The translations under genes and the position numbers were made by a program. From Lithospermum erythrorhizon (Eukaryota; Streptophyta; Magnoliopsida; Boraginales; Boraginaceae), in NCBI GenBank assembly GCA_019722365.1, contig JADFUC010001469.1, positions 930,001-994,000 of the forward strand: DNA of 64,000 nucleotides, given 5' to 3'. This document shows, one piece after another, positions 51,791 through 63,559 of this stretch. Numbering within the stretch: the first letter of the stretch is position 1; every line of letters starts with the position of its first letter. Under the pieces are notes generated by a model. That model did not search any database and was not told where the DNA came from. It saw only the letters and a program-made list of their open reading frames with translations.

Positions 51791-53317
51791 TTTTTCCAAA
51801 TTTGTAATAATTTTTCCTGGATTATTACCGCGATCTACAATGTACCGGATTAAATTTCACAATTGGCGCGAACTGTTAATTTATTCTTTACGTTGTTATC
51901 ATGTCTCTGAATTAAGAGGTAACAATCCTTACGCGATCTTAGTAATTAGTAACGACGATACCCATAATTATTCTAATTACTTGATTAAGATCGCGGTCAT
52001 TGGTAGTATCCTCGGGCGGATCCGAAGCTACTATTAATTGGCGAGGTTTCTAATAATAGTGTGTGATTCCCAACAATTGGGTGATCGTGAAATGAGGTTC
52101 ACAATTAAGTGCCATTCAGACGCTCGATGAAGTTCTGCCAGTACGACTACTACGCGGAAGATGGTATTGTTCTCGGCTCGATTCTCGAGCATCACATGTT
52201 GCCGCTGGAGATTTCTTGAAAAGTGTCTGCCTCAGCATGAACGCCCCTCGGAGATTTGTGATTCGAGCGACGCGACCGACATATCACGAGTTATCACAAG
52301 CGCCTTTGCTGTATGCTCATCAATTGCATTTCAAGGTTCCTAAGAAATTCCAAGTGAGCATTAAAGCGACGCTATTGCTGAGGTTTATGAACGGCTTTTA
52401 ATGAAGATGAGATCGATTAAGGGCCCAAATCACGACTAATCTTTTAACGATTTCGCCGGGCATCTCGTGATCATGTGATCGACGGGTCACAGCGTCACGG
52501 CGAAAGCGATACGACGGGAATCGAGCAGCCAAGTTGATTTCGGTCAGCAGATTCATCGAGCATCGTAAGACATGACGGAAGGCCTACAAGCCAGGAGTCA
52601 TTGCTGACGCTGTTTCATAAGAGTATCGTTAAAGCGCAGTCAATTTAATGAGATCAGTCGAAAGAGTCTGGGCGATGTACGGTAGATCGTCAGTTGACGG
52701 CTATAAGAACTTCAAAGGAGACGCGCATAAACCATATGTGGAAATCGCTACGGTAGTTTCGATAAATGTAGAAACGATTGGTCGTACAATGGGAGTTTCG
52801 CGTTAAACGCTATTATGGGGTAAAGCTCCCAGTCAAGACGCGGTGACACTGAAGTTCTAGACGCCAGCGAGACGAATCGGCGCCACAGAGCTTATCATCC
52901 CAAAGAATGGTTTCAAATGCTAAAGAGGTATTTAACCCTTAAAATTTAGCTAATTGAAAATTTTATTAATGAACGCTGACAAATAGGAGCTGTCGGCCGA
53001 CAGAAAAAGAAACGGTAAAGAGATCATTAACGACCAATCAGCTCGAGAATTTCCATGCGCCTCGCTACATCGGGAGTAAGATCCTTGAGAAAGAAAGTTA
53101 ACACGACGTTATTCAACGTTGAAATCTAAATACGGCAAAGGATTTTGCCATGCCTTCTTATAATGTTTCAAAGTAAGTTTGCTCGATCAGAAAATGTATC
53201 AAGTCGTGATCAAGTTCATGGAAGTTCTATGACGCATTTAACTCAAAGAAAGACGCAGACAAGCCAAAGACTAAGCGATCCAAATTGCCTTCTCTCGTGA
53301 GATTGGTTGTTGCTAAT

Positions 53318-53740
53318 CCAAATTCCCAAAAGTACACAAGTGGATTAAGTTCGACTCGGGAGGTCCCGATCCAAGTCCCGACCTCTGTGAAGAAAAAGGC
53401 AAGGTTGGGGGGTGCCTGACCTCCTGTCCCGATCCTACCCCGACGCAGTGCTACTAAGCACTATTTGGGTGGTTTCTGAGGCCTTTACCTCTAGCCTCTA
53501 TTCTGCTTGTGCTTAGACCCAAGACCTCAGAACTCATATATACGAAAGTATTACGTAGCCTCTTTAGCTAAGGCGAAAACACTACCCCTCAAAGCCGACG
53601 ATCAAAATATGTTAATTCAATGAGATTCGAGAAATTATAATGGCAGGCCAGGAATCGGTTACGTGAAAGATATACGGTAGACTCAGAATCGAGAGGATCT
53701 GGTTTAGATATTCGAGCCAGATAAGACATCAATCAGTTAG
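53318..53740 (+). repeat. Direct repeat, right copy (LTR-like)
   Basis: Partner of 51388-51790; contains CCAAGTCCCGACCTC, GAAGAAAAAGGCAAGG, ATATATACGAAAGTATTACG, TTAGATATTCGAGCC and AAGACATCAATC. It carries extra bases at several points (for example in the CCCGATCC part), so the two have diverged considerably. Confidence 0.6.
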
Positions 53741-54954
53741 GATCATATGCCCAAGCCTCAGAATACCCTTCCATCGATTATAAGTTTGATCTATAAAGAA
53801 AATTTGACAATTCTCCCTCACATCACGTAAAACCGCAGAACCTCACATGCTGGCTTAATTTTCGTAATTATTTTTCCTATCATATCAGCTTTAATTAGGC
53901 AAGGCCAATCATGATCATCTTATTACTTAAATAGAATTGAGTAATACCACAATTATTGCTCATTACTGTTAAAATTATTAACATGTATCCTGTTAATTAA
54001 TTATTAATTATTAATCGTTAATAATGCGAGATGGTTCTAACACATCATAACATAACACATATTCAACTAATTGGTCAAATCTGATGTACATGTACATATA
54101 AAAAATGCGTTTTTTATATTGTCGAATCAAATAGTACCAGAAACCCAAACAATTGGGATGAATGGACCACAATTGTTTTCAAAACTTATATTAAAGCGGT
54201 CCAGATAATAGACTGCACATAAATTGGGGATGTTGATATAATTCGAATCTCATGAATTTGACAAATAATTAAATATGAATGTGAAATCTAAATCAGTGAC
54301 AAGATTGTTATGAAGCTGCATAGTTTTGCTTAGTTATTCTGGGGGAAAGTAAATTAAAGTGTCCCCAATGTAACACCAAAAAGGGCATGCCGAATAATAT
54401 ACCCATAAGGTATGGTACCTACATGACTGTGAGCCCAGCGACAATAATGTTTTCCTATAATGATATGAAAATTCTGACTTAAATTCAAATCGATTAACAA
54501 TATCAATTTTAGAAAACTTTGACCACATAGTTTTTTAAAGTAATTAATTTTGAATATGCAAAAATGTCAATTAATTTAAATTGGTTGACATTAAATTATT
54601 TGCATTCCGAATTGCAATGTGTTTCACACATAAATATCTCGATGAGGTGCGATTCGAATACTAGAAAGAAGGAAGCATTATTCATGTGGCAGGAGTCAAT
54701 TTATGGATACACAAGTTGATTCCTAATTGTTGTATCATGTATGCCATGCCGTGAAGGGCAGTGAGGTAACAAAAGGCATCTAAAAATCCCCAATTCCTCA
54801 ATCACAATCTGATACATTGGAATCTATCATAACCCAAAACTACAAAATCATCATTAGTGATATGAACATTAAATAAGCTTTATTTTATTGAATCTAGTTG
54901 ACCCATTTGGGCTAAACAATCAGAAGAGCGCCTTTAACTCCATCGCCCAAGATT

Positions 54955-55420
54955 CCAAGAGACGGACACTTTATCTACATCCCAAGACACTACACTCTAG
55001 CATTTCCTATAAATACTCACAAGCCAAATCATCATTCGGACGCACGCCAATCAATTACTTCAATTGCTCACATGGGCCTTCATAACCCCGAAGTCAATAC
55101 GATCGATTTCGCCGCGGCCTGCGCTCAACTACCCCCCTGCATCATCATGAGAACCTGGGCTGAAAGAAGCGAGCAACATCACAGCCTCTGGTAACGATCA
55201 AAGCAGTTTTACACCCACAACAACCACCCTTTTGGCTCTACCTCATGATATCCCGAGGCCCAAGAGTTTGTTCTGCTCGTAATTAGACGAGACGTGAACC
55301 ATCACTTTATATGACCCTGCACCACAATAAAAAACAAGTAGATGAATCCAAAAACCAAGATTCCAGGTCTCATCCCTCTAGAAGACCTCGGGAAAAAGGT
55401 TCACATCAATTGACGTCAGT
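54955..55420 (+). repeat. Left terminal repeat (5' LTR part) of the Ty3/gypsy element
   Basis: Aligns in order with 63560-64000: CCTATAAATACTCAC against CTTATAAATAATTAC (TATA-like), ATCATTCGG, AACCCCGAA, ATACGATCGA, AACATCACAG, GATATCC, GAGACGTGAAC and ACAATAAA. The left edge is not sharp and no TG start was fixed. Confidence 0.65.
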
Positions 55421-55935
55421 TCAAGGGGAATCCAAGATAAAGATTCACGATACGACTACTCGGTCGGTTCAAAGCAATCGCATTTAACGATGTGGCAACA
55501 TGTCATACCACAAATTAAAATTGCACGTAGAAGAAATTAGTTGGCGGAATTACAATCCACGAAGGAAATAACGAAGGCGATATCGGCCACCTAGTCCTTT
55601 TCGTGGCAAACACAAAAAAGTGGACGCGATTATAAACAGTACACTATTCTTCCACGACCGACACTTAGTCGTCCCCGTCTGTGGACAACCTAAGGGTAGT
55701 AAAAGTAAATCACATGTTCGGGTCTCCCTTGCAGAACAACTGCCAAGAGGTTACCTGTAACTATCAAAGGAACTTACCAAGAGAGCCTCCCCGTGGTAGG
55801 CAAATGCTGGGAAAAATGATGCTATAGCAAAGCCTCCAAATGCAAAGCTGGGAAACAAACAATACTGTAGACATCGCTCTCCAAAATCCTGAGAAACTCA
55901 ATTTCATTCCCTTTTCGTATAGGTCGAGGCACTAA

Positions 55936-56342
55936 TCGATGCCACGGGCTCAAGATGCCAAAATTCAATACATACAACGGCAGCTGAGATCCCTTTTCAC
56001 ATAAAGTCGAAATTTAATCGATGCCACGGGGCTTCAAGATGCTAAAATTTAATACATACGATGGCATGGGAGATCCTAGCAATCACATCAAGGCATATGA
56101 TTCCCAATTATCTTTTTGGGTGTCGAAAGACGATGATACGCTGGTGGGCTTTCCGAGTAGTTTATCTCGAGCGGCACAAGTTGGTTCCACAAGCTACTAC
56201 TCATTCCATCGATTGGCTGGGCAAAGATTCGGGTGTACCTATTCATGGATATTGCTTGGGGCTTCCATCGTGGCCGAACAAAGATGCAGAGGCATTAATG
56301 AATTTGAACAAAAGTCGTGAGAAATGCGATTTATTATCTTAA
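55936..56342 (+). pseudogene. gag remnant of the Ty3/gypsy element
   Basis: The frame from 56018 reads PRGFKMLKFNTYDGMGDPSN then HIKAYDSQLSFWVSKDDD and FPSSLSRAAQV, the typical start of the plant retrotransposon gag domain (PRGF, K[FL]xxYDG, DPxxH). The frame then breaks. The first 50 bases of this motif are also present 80 bp upstream (55936-55985), a local tandem duplication. A further gag-like fragment lies at 56625-56843. Confidence 0.8.
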
Positions 56343-57522
56343 CCGATTCCAAAAAGTGTGTTAACTAATATACTATCAATGGACGGTATGTCTCAGACGA
56401 TCGCTAGTTTTCACAGATTGGCAGCCGGCCTTTGAAGAAAGGTTAAGACGGGAATCGGTAGCTAACGTATGCCATTGGCCCCAACTAATCTGTGAAATAC
56501 ATAAAATTGTGAGGGAATTCAAAGAAAGTAGCCAAAGTGGGCACCCAGGGCGCATCCCAAGAAAGTTAACGCCATGATCACCAAAAAGTGAAACCCATAG
56601 ATAAAGTTACAAAGAAACCCTAAGATGAGACACTGTATGGGTCCCCGAGGAAGAGAAACAAAGAGCGAGCAACCTCAAGAACTCTTGTTCAACACATACG
56701 CCCATCAAGACCCTCGATACAAGAGCGACGCCCAAACGCAGATAGACATCATGGCCGGTGACCAAAACCGAGGTCCCATCCAAATAAAGTGCCCGGGGTT
56801 TTTCTCGCGAGTATCACAGCACTCACGGGCACGACACGGATGACCTTACTGCTTTGAAGGTCAACATAAGCTTATCCGGCGGGCATCTCAAGTATTTCGT
56901 GAGAGAACGCTCCCCGAGGGCATCTAAAGGCTCACCCCGAAGAAACGATAAACCCCGAAGTCGAAGTCCACCTCGGGTCACTGGAAGGATTGATACAATT
57001 TCGAGGACTCGTTGTGGGGAGTAAATACTTCTAATTTCGAAAATAGTACGCCAGAGAGTCACAGATAAGCTAACTCTGCCGGCAAACTATCAAGTGTTAA
57101 TTAAGGTATCGAGATACCCCACGCATTTAATTTGAATTATCACCGTAATTGCCAACTTTCTCGCGGCAAAGATGTCAGCGGATAAGGGAGTTCAACAAAA
57201 TATTTTATATCCTAAAGCATGACGGGGTCGGGATTACATCGGGAAACCTCTGAACCATACACCTCTCACTCTGGATTCATCGGACATTCCATTTATCACG
57301 CGGATATCTAATTCTGATCAAAGATGGTAAATTGTATCTCTAATTCAAATAGGTAGAAACATAAAATCTACGCTGATGACACGTTAGTCACAGCTAGTTA
57401 GTAGATCACTCAGGAATCAACCTTTAAAAGTGTTCGCTTGGGAGTAACGCCTCTGAAAATTCTTAGGATTCATGATAAAGTGAACGAGGCACGAACGAAC
57501 TCGAAGTATCACGCCAGTACAA

Positions 57523-58200
57523 ATGCAAGCCCCCAAGTCCTACAAAGAGGTTCAACGCTTAGCAGGTTGTCTCGTGGCACTCAACAGATTCATATCTCGG
57601 TCCGGGGATAGAAACCTACCCTTTTTCCGAAAAATGAGACAAGCCTTCCAAGAGGAGTTTACATGGGATGACGAATGTTCCAAAGCCTTTGAAGAATTGA
57701 AAGCTTATTTGGGGTCACCCCAGATTGTCCCGACCGAAGAAAAGAGGAACTCCAATTATACTTGGCAAGATATCCAAGGAGCGAAGCAAAGGCGCTTATA
57801 AAGCAGAGGAGAAGATCTGTGGCTAATATATGGCTCATGCGAGCTACGTGACCTATGACCTCGAGGAGAATTATCCTATCATCGATAGGCTCAGGTTGCT
57901 CTCACACAAGCTCCGCGAGAAAACTCAATGCATACTTCTAAAACTGTTCTATAGCCGTGGTCACAAGAAGAAACTTTGAAGAGATACTATCCAATCCTTC
58001 GCTTTTAAACGGGAAGACCCAGCCCAAGGGGCCATTGAAGCTTAGCGAATTTGAATCACCTTTACTCCCTAGAACCGAATCAAAGCCCGTGCACGCGTAC
58101 TTCAGGATAAATGCACCTCGTAATCCGACCAACGATCCTCAAGTCAATGCCATATCTCAAAATGACCTTTCAGGGGCCTTATACGCTGACGCAGTCTAAT
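57523..58200 (+). pseudogene. Reverse transcriptase/RNase H remnant
   Basis: 57523-57740 reads QAPKSYKEVQRLAGCLVALN, then RFISRSGDRNLPFFRKM and FTWDDECSKAFEELKAYLGS, the RT connection and start of RNase H of Ty3/gypsy elements. Past a stop, 57870-57925 keeps an NYPIIDRLRLLSHKLRE-like piece and 58010-58075 keeps KLSEFESPLLPRTESK, both ordered as in RNase H. The catalytic core upstream (57.1-57.5 kb) is too mutated to read. Confidence 0.8.
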
Positions 58201-58919
58201 AATTCGAAAGCTGGCCGCCGTAGGAATCTTCGATTCAAGGACTCAGGAGTCTTATTTTGAATATGTCTCGAGATTCAGCCTGTTGGGCCAAATAACGAGG
58301 TCGAATAAAGCTATAGTAACGGGGTTACTACTAAATTCAAAGTCTTATAATGTCGAATTATGGTAAAAGTGATTCCAAGCTAGCTTATCGAGCAAATCCG
58401 AGGAGACATAAGAAAAACTAAATTCAAGAATACTATGCAACGGCTAATGCCCATATAGTCATGTTCACCACGTTTATGTCTGAGCATATACCTGACGCGA
58501 AATGAGCATGCCGATTATCTCCGCATTGGCCACTACTATTACGAGAGGATATTCCCCCAAGGAGTTCACATGTAACATCGAAAAAAAACACATCCATGAT
58601 GAACGAGAACGTTCTAATCGGAGAATTGTATTAAGAACGCGCAAATTCTATAATCAGATTCCTAACCATCGGAGAGCTGCCCGATAACAAAAGTCGAGTC
58701 ATGAAACAGAAACGTAAGTTATAAACGAATGTTTCATGGAGAATCTATAAAAGATCCTACTGGGGGTCGCTACTATTTTGTATCCCCTAGAAAAATCCAA
58801 AGAACCTGGGTTTCAAGTCCACGAGGGACCTGTGGCCACCAGTTTGTTGTGTTCTTTTGGCTCAAAATCACCCGAGCAGATACTTGCCCACTACGATGAA
58901 ACTAATTCTTGAACATGCT

Positions 58920-59460
58920 GCTGGGGTTGCTGATTTCATTAAAAAGACAGCAGTACCGAGGCAACCGGCCCAAAGATGACTGACATCATGGTCCCATACC
59001 ATTTGTCATGTGGGTATCACTGCAGTGACAACAGGAAACCGCCCACACAAGATACAAAGATGCATTATGTGGATTACTTTAGTAAAGGGTGCTCATGCCA
59101 AGAAATACCATCGCTTCTAAGACATCGACGCGAGTACGGAAAAACATCATTATTCAAGCATGGAATACCCAAGATCCGGCACGTATAACGGCCCTCGCTT
59201 GACGCCTCTACTCCGGTCATGGAACCGAACCATTTTCAAGTGGATCAAGCACTCTCGTTTGGGCAATGGTATGAGGAACTCCCACGAAGCCATGGTCTTA
59301 CAAAAACCAATTTCTCAAACGCTAAGGGAGAGACCCTTTCAAATTTTGGTATTTGGGACAGAAAGGCGTCATTTAATAGAAGTTTCATAATCCAAATATA
59401 CGACAACTGCTATCAAGAAAAGACTTTACATATTAGCCTAACTTCACTGGACACTATGGA
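58920..59460 (+). pseudogene. Integrase remnant
   Basis: 58976-59188 has a DIMVPYHLS start, VDYFSKG and FKHGIPKI, matching the integrase core blocks (D-x-x-GP-P, VDYFSKW, FGIP). 59219-59360 has QWYEELPRSHGLTKTNFSNA and KGETLSNFG, matching the post-core EELP-x-x-LW...TGETPF segment. Stops and frameshifts separate them. Confidence 0.75.
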
Positions 59461-59819
59461 CAAAGCTTTATAATCAATACGAGGTACAAATAGTTGGATG
59501 GCAGACGCTCTACAACCGAAAGTCAAAGTCGCAATTTAAAGAAATAGATCTCTGCTACTTAATTTTAAAGCCAAGAACCTAAAAAGTTAGCATGTTTAAC
59601 CCAAGCCGTAAGTAGACTTTATAAGAAGGAAGTACTATGTGCCCGTGAACGCATTTAACCGAAGGCAAGAAGGAAAAGTATCAAGCATACGGCATGATAT
59701 CTCAAAAGATATTATACTTAGCACTTCAATGTATGATTTTCCCTCTTTGTAAACAAACTCGAAAGCAATTCACGGCTAATGCTCGCGCTTTGGAAATAAG
59801 AAACCTTTGAGCGATAAAG

Positions 59820-60410
59820 ACAATTCGGATAAAAGTAAATAAGATCACTTAATCCCTCCGCAGAAGCGAACCCTTGTGCCGAATTAGATTATTAGCGTCC
59901 CCGAACGACCTCAGATCATTCGCCATGGAATATTAACCTCCTGGGCGAGAAACCCGAGCGAATTAGATCGCCAGGTCCCCGAATTTAATTAGATCATTCT
60001 AGGTCAAGCCAAGCATAAGATCATTTAACCTTCGGTGTTAAGTGGAAACCTGGGCTTTTAATTGTGATCACCTCATGGTCCCCTTTAACGAATCATGGTC
60101 CCGAATGAACCGATCATTCGGGTCATAATTTAACCTCCGTAGCGAGGGAAACTGTTTCGAATTAGATCACTATGTCCCGAACGAATTAGATCATTCTAGG
60201 TCAAGCCGAATAAGATCACTTTTAATCTCAGAAGCGAGGAAACCCGAAAATTAGATTACTCGTGGTCCCCGAACGGTCGTATCATTCGGGGTCAAGTCGA
60301 ATATGATCACTTAACTCTCCGAAGTTTATGAAACCCGACACTGGGATCACTAGAAATTCCCCGAACGAATCGATTATTCGAGTCGTCAATTAAATCATCA
60401 CGATTCACGA
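59820..60410 (+). repeat. Degenerate tandem array in the 3' part of the Ty3/gypsy element
   Basis: Units of roughly 100-130 bases repeat the order GAATTAGATCA, GGTCCCCGAACGAA, GATCATTCGGGTCAA, AATAAGATCACTTTAA, CTCCG-AGCGAGGAAACCCGA. Four to six units are recognisable with many small changes. No ORF is maintained through it. Confidence 0.75.
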
Positions 60411-60804
60411 GTGAAACATATCCATCGGGTTTTAAGAAGGTTATACCATTCGAAATCTCTTTGAAAACCGGAGTGGATTAAAACACTTGTGGTCCCCAGG
60501 GTGTTACACAAGGAATACAAGGTGATTAAGGACAACTATCACGAAACCAATCCCCGAATGAAGAATGATATCATGATGGGGGCAAAATGTTATCACAGGG
60601 CAACATACAAGTCAAAAGAAAATGATAAAGAAAAGAGCGGTTTCGATAAAGAAATATAAGAGAAAAGAGAAATAAAATTGCAAAAGTAGCAAGTTGCTGC
60701 AACCATTACTAATCAAAAGGATGCTATACTGTAATTTAATAATTAATCAGAAGCCGAGGACATATAAAACAAAATATTGACCAAAAAAAAACAAAAGTAG
60801 GCTA

Positions 60805-62740
60805 AAGGAGGCTAGGTGTTATCACCATCACCATCACCCTCCTCATCTTCCCCAGACCATCATCGCTTGGGGCATCATCACTATCATCACTCTCTTCTTC
60901 CCCATCAGTCACCTACTCTTGACCAAAGTGTTCTCCCACAAACTCCTGGAAACATGGAGCTGGATAATGAAATTTCGAGTAAACCTCGAGGAGCAGTTCT
61001 TCATGATGTAAATAATGGCCATCAATAAAGTAAGGTATTTATAATTCTGACCCTCTTTGAACTGCTCTATAACAACTTCGGGTGGCCTCTCAGCCCAACA
61101 GCCTTCTGAAGCCGCCTAAGCAGACGCCGGTGTTAATCCAACCGAAATTCTCGTGCCCGAGATCGTTGCTCAAATTCTTTCAAGTAGCTGCATCATCTCA
61201 CAAGGATTTGTAGAAAGTGCCGATTCTTGATTTAACAAGCCCATCATTTAAATCGCCGGAGGTCATTATATTTTACCCTCCAAGTCACGAAGATGTGGGC
61301 ACGGCCTCGTCTTTCTCCCAAATAACTTCGCCACCAAGCCCAAGCGATGCCTCTTTGTGAAGACTCCAAGACGGAGTTCGGAATCTTCACATTCTCTCCA
61401 TTTTAGGATTTATGTTAACACTCGCGGCTTTGTGGATCTAAACAAAGGAATCTATAACAAGACAATAAGTAAAAAAGTGAAAAATGAGAAGACGAGGTCG
61501 TTACCTTAAGATAAAAATGGGAAAAGTGAGCTCTGGGGCGTCCTCGGGTGACACAGAAACCTTCCATGTCTCTCCTCAACAAACAATTTTTCAACAAAAG
61601 AGAGGTCGTCGGAGTATCTTTCCGAAAATGGTGTCCTCGCCTATCATTAACCCCGAAGTGAGTAGAGTAAGGAACTTCTGTGAGTGGACCCTGTGTTGAC
61701 GAGATTCGGCAAGAATTGGCGAGTATTTCACCACCAGCCTCTTCGGCTAAACCTGCCGGAATAACGATAGTCACGGGTCTATGTATAGAAGAAACCGGCT
61801 ATGTGAAAACCTCGCAGAGCAAGACTCACCATGGTGGCTCCATTTCTTTTGGCCTCTTCGATTTCTTCTTGGGAGGCTGCAAGAAAGAGGAACCTCCGAG
61901 GAGTTAATCCACCTTCTCTGTAGATCCGAGCCGTGGGGTCTTTCCAAGAGACAAATTAAACTTACTTTATTGTGGCATGCATACACGACCCGAGGCTTCT
62001 TTTGCAAGAAGCATCCACTCACATCAAGAACGAGACTAAGTAAGGAAAACTCACAATAAGGAGAAATATCTTTACAAAAGAAAAAGATAGAAAACTCACG
62101 AAGTGTAACGTCAAATTGATCAACCCTCGGTTAATCCCGCTGATCAAGACATCCTCATCACAAAAAGACTTCTGGGAAGCCAGCCTAACTCTATTTCGGC
62201 TCAGGTCTCAAGTGCACCTTCACGAGAGCGCGGTCACCGATAAAGACCAATGAGATCGACTCACTAAAATTCCTTTTTGGTTCCATTCTTTATTCACCTC
62301 TTTGTGTATAGGAAATTATGCTATGGGAGACAACTCGAAGTAGCTGGGTGGACCTCAGGATGACATTATACATCATACTGAATAAAGCGACGCTGAAACG
62401 CACCTAACAAATGGTACGCCACTCTGAATACGGTTAAAACTAACCAGGCAAAAGGCATTAATTGACCCGGAGCACGATCCAGAGTCACCTAATACCAATA
62501 AATCTCAAGTATGTGCTAAGCTCCGAGGCCATAATTGTTAACTCCGAAAATGAGAAGATTCCCGAGAAGCCAGCGGACGTATTCTTTACGCTCACCTTAT
62601 TTCTCGGTTCCTCTTGTCTCGTGGGAGCATCCACTTTCTCCCCCAGTGATACGGGTTCACCTCTTCCGAATCCCGTGAGTACTGGGCGATTCGTCAAGCT
62701 TGATAATCGGATTTGCACTGGAATTTTGCCCCTCAATTCT
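60805..62740 (-). pseudogene. Possible antisense ORF remnant of the Ty3/gypsy element
   Basis: Read on the minus strand, 60910-60820 encodes an acidic stretch (EEESDDSDDAPSDDG, and after a shift EDEEGDGDGDN). Around 61895-61840 another minus frame reads PPKKKSKRPKEMEPPW, a basic NLS-like motif, and a minus-strand open frame covers 62736-62485. An antisense ORF between pol and the 3' LTR is known in several Tat-lineage elements. The pieces are in different frames, so this is a tentative call. Confidence 0.35.
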
Positions 62741-63528
62741 TCAAGGGTACGGGCTCTCTTCGATAATTTCCCTTTGAGGGTTGGGGATATCGGTCTTAGG
62801 AGTCGTTAAGCCCCATCCTAGAACGTAAGAGGTCAGTATACATCCAAGTGGGGCTCGAGTCGCCCAACCGGGAATAGCGTGACGGCGGCTTCCTAAGCAT
62901 CCTCAATAAGTGACCCTAATAAAAATCTTCGGGTCCTTCTTTCCATAGCGTATCAAGATGAAAAGTGCTCAGAAATAGGATTCAATGGCGACACTTCAAT
63001 ATTAACGCTACTCATTGGGGAATCATGAATTTGGCGGTTAATAATACAATGTGGGACGATAAAATAGTAAAACGCGTTTATCATCAGCTATAAATACCAC
63101 CAACTTCGGCGATTCGGCTACCTAAACGACTGCGGTCTCTCTCGATTGGTATGACGAATTGTCCGATGGGTGGATTGGTTGCCAATATTCCATAACGTAA
63201 ATTAAGAGGGCGAAGTTACGAAAATTGAAAAAGCTTGCGTAAAATAAGAGGTCACATGTAAGATCGAAATCACAAGGATAAAAGGAGAAAATAAGTGGCG
63301 CTTCTACCTTATATTATCAGTTTATTTATCTTTTGACATCTTTTCGAATTATAAAGCAGGCACTGTGTCGTCAGCGAGGAATTTTAACCCCCATATTCCA
63401 CTAACAAATAAAAACGACGCAGAATAATTTCAGCTTAAACGGGCAATTAATACTAACATTAAATACCTCCACTCCAACCTATTCGATCCATTTGTAAGCA
63501 CTAATCCGTAAAAAGTGCTCGAGTCTTC

Positions 63529-63555
63529 ATCTTAAGTCACACGGTGACTTAAGAT
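63529..63555. repeat. Perfect 12-bp hairpin near the right terminal repeat
   Basis: ATCTTAAGTCAC at 63529-63540, three bases ACG, then the exact reverse complement at 63544-63555. It sits about 60 bases before the TATA-like motif of the terminal repeat. The left repeat has no counterpart that I can see. Confidence 0.75.
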
Positions 63556-63559
63556 TACG

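Larger units (their letters stand above)
48961..54900. other. Scrambled repeat DNA, no host gene
   Basis: This block is less AT-rich than the left part of the window and has many short unrelated open frames, none with a recognisable domain. Around 49980-50350 the words GAGTCAGACAGA, TCATTGAGTCA and GAAATGAT recur irregularly. It contains the direct repeat pair at 51388 and 53318. It looks like old, much-mutated retrotransposon sequence. Confidence 0.5.

Noticed and set aside
60816..61028. Serine/proline/histidine-rich + strand frame
   Set aside because: Low-complexity complement of a CATCAC-type repeat; the acidic reading on the other strand fits the element better.
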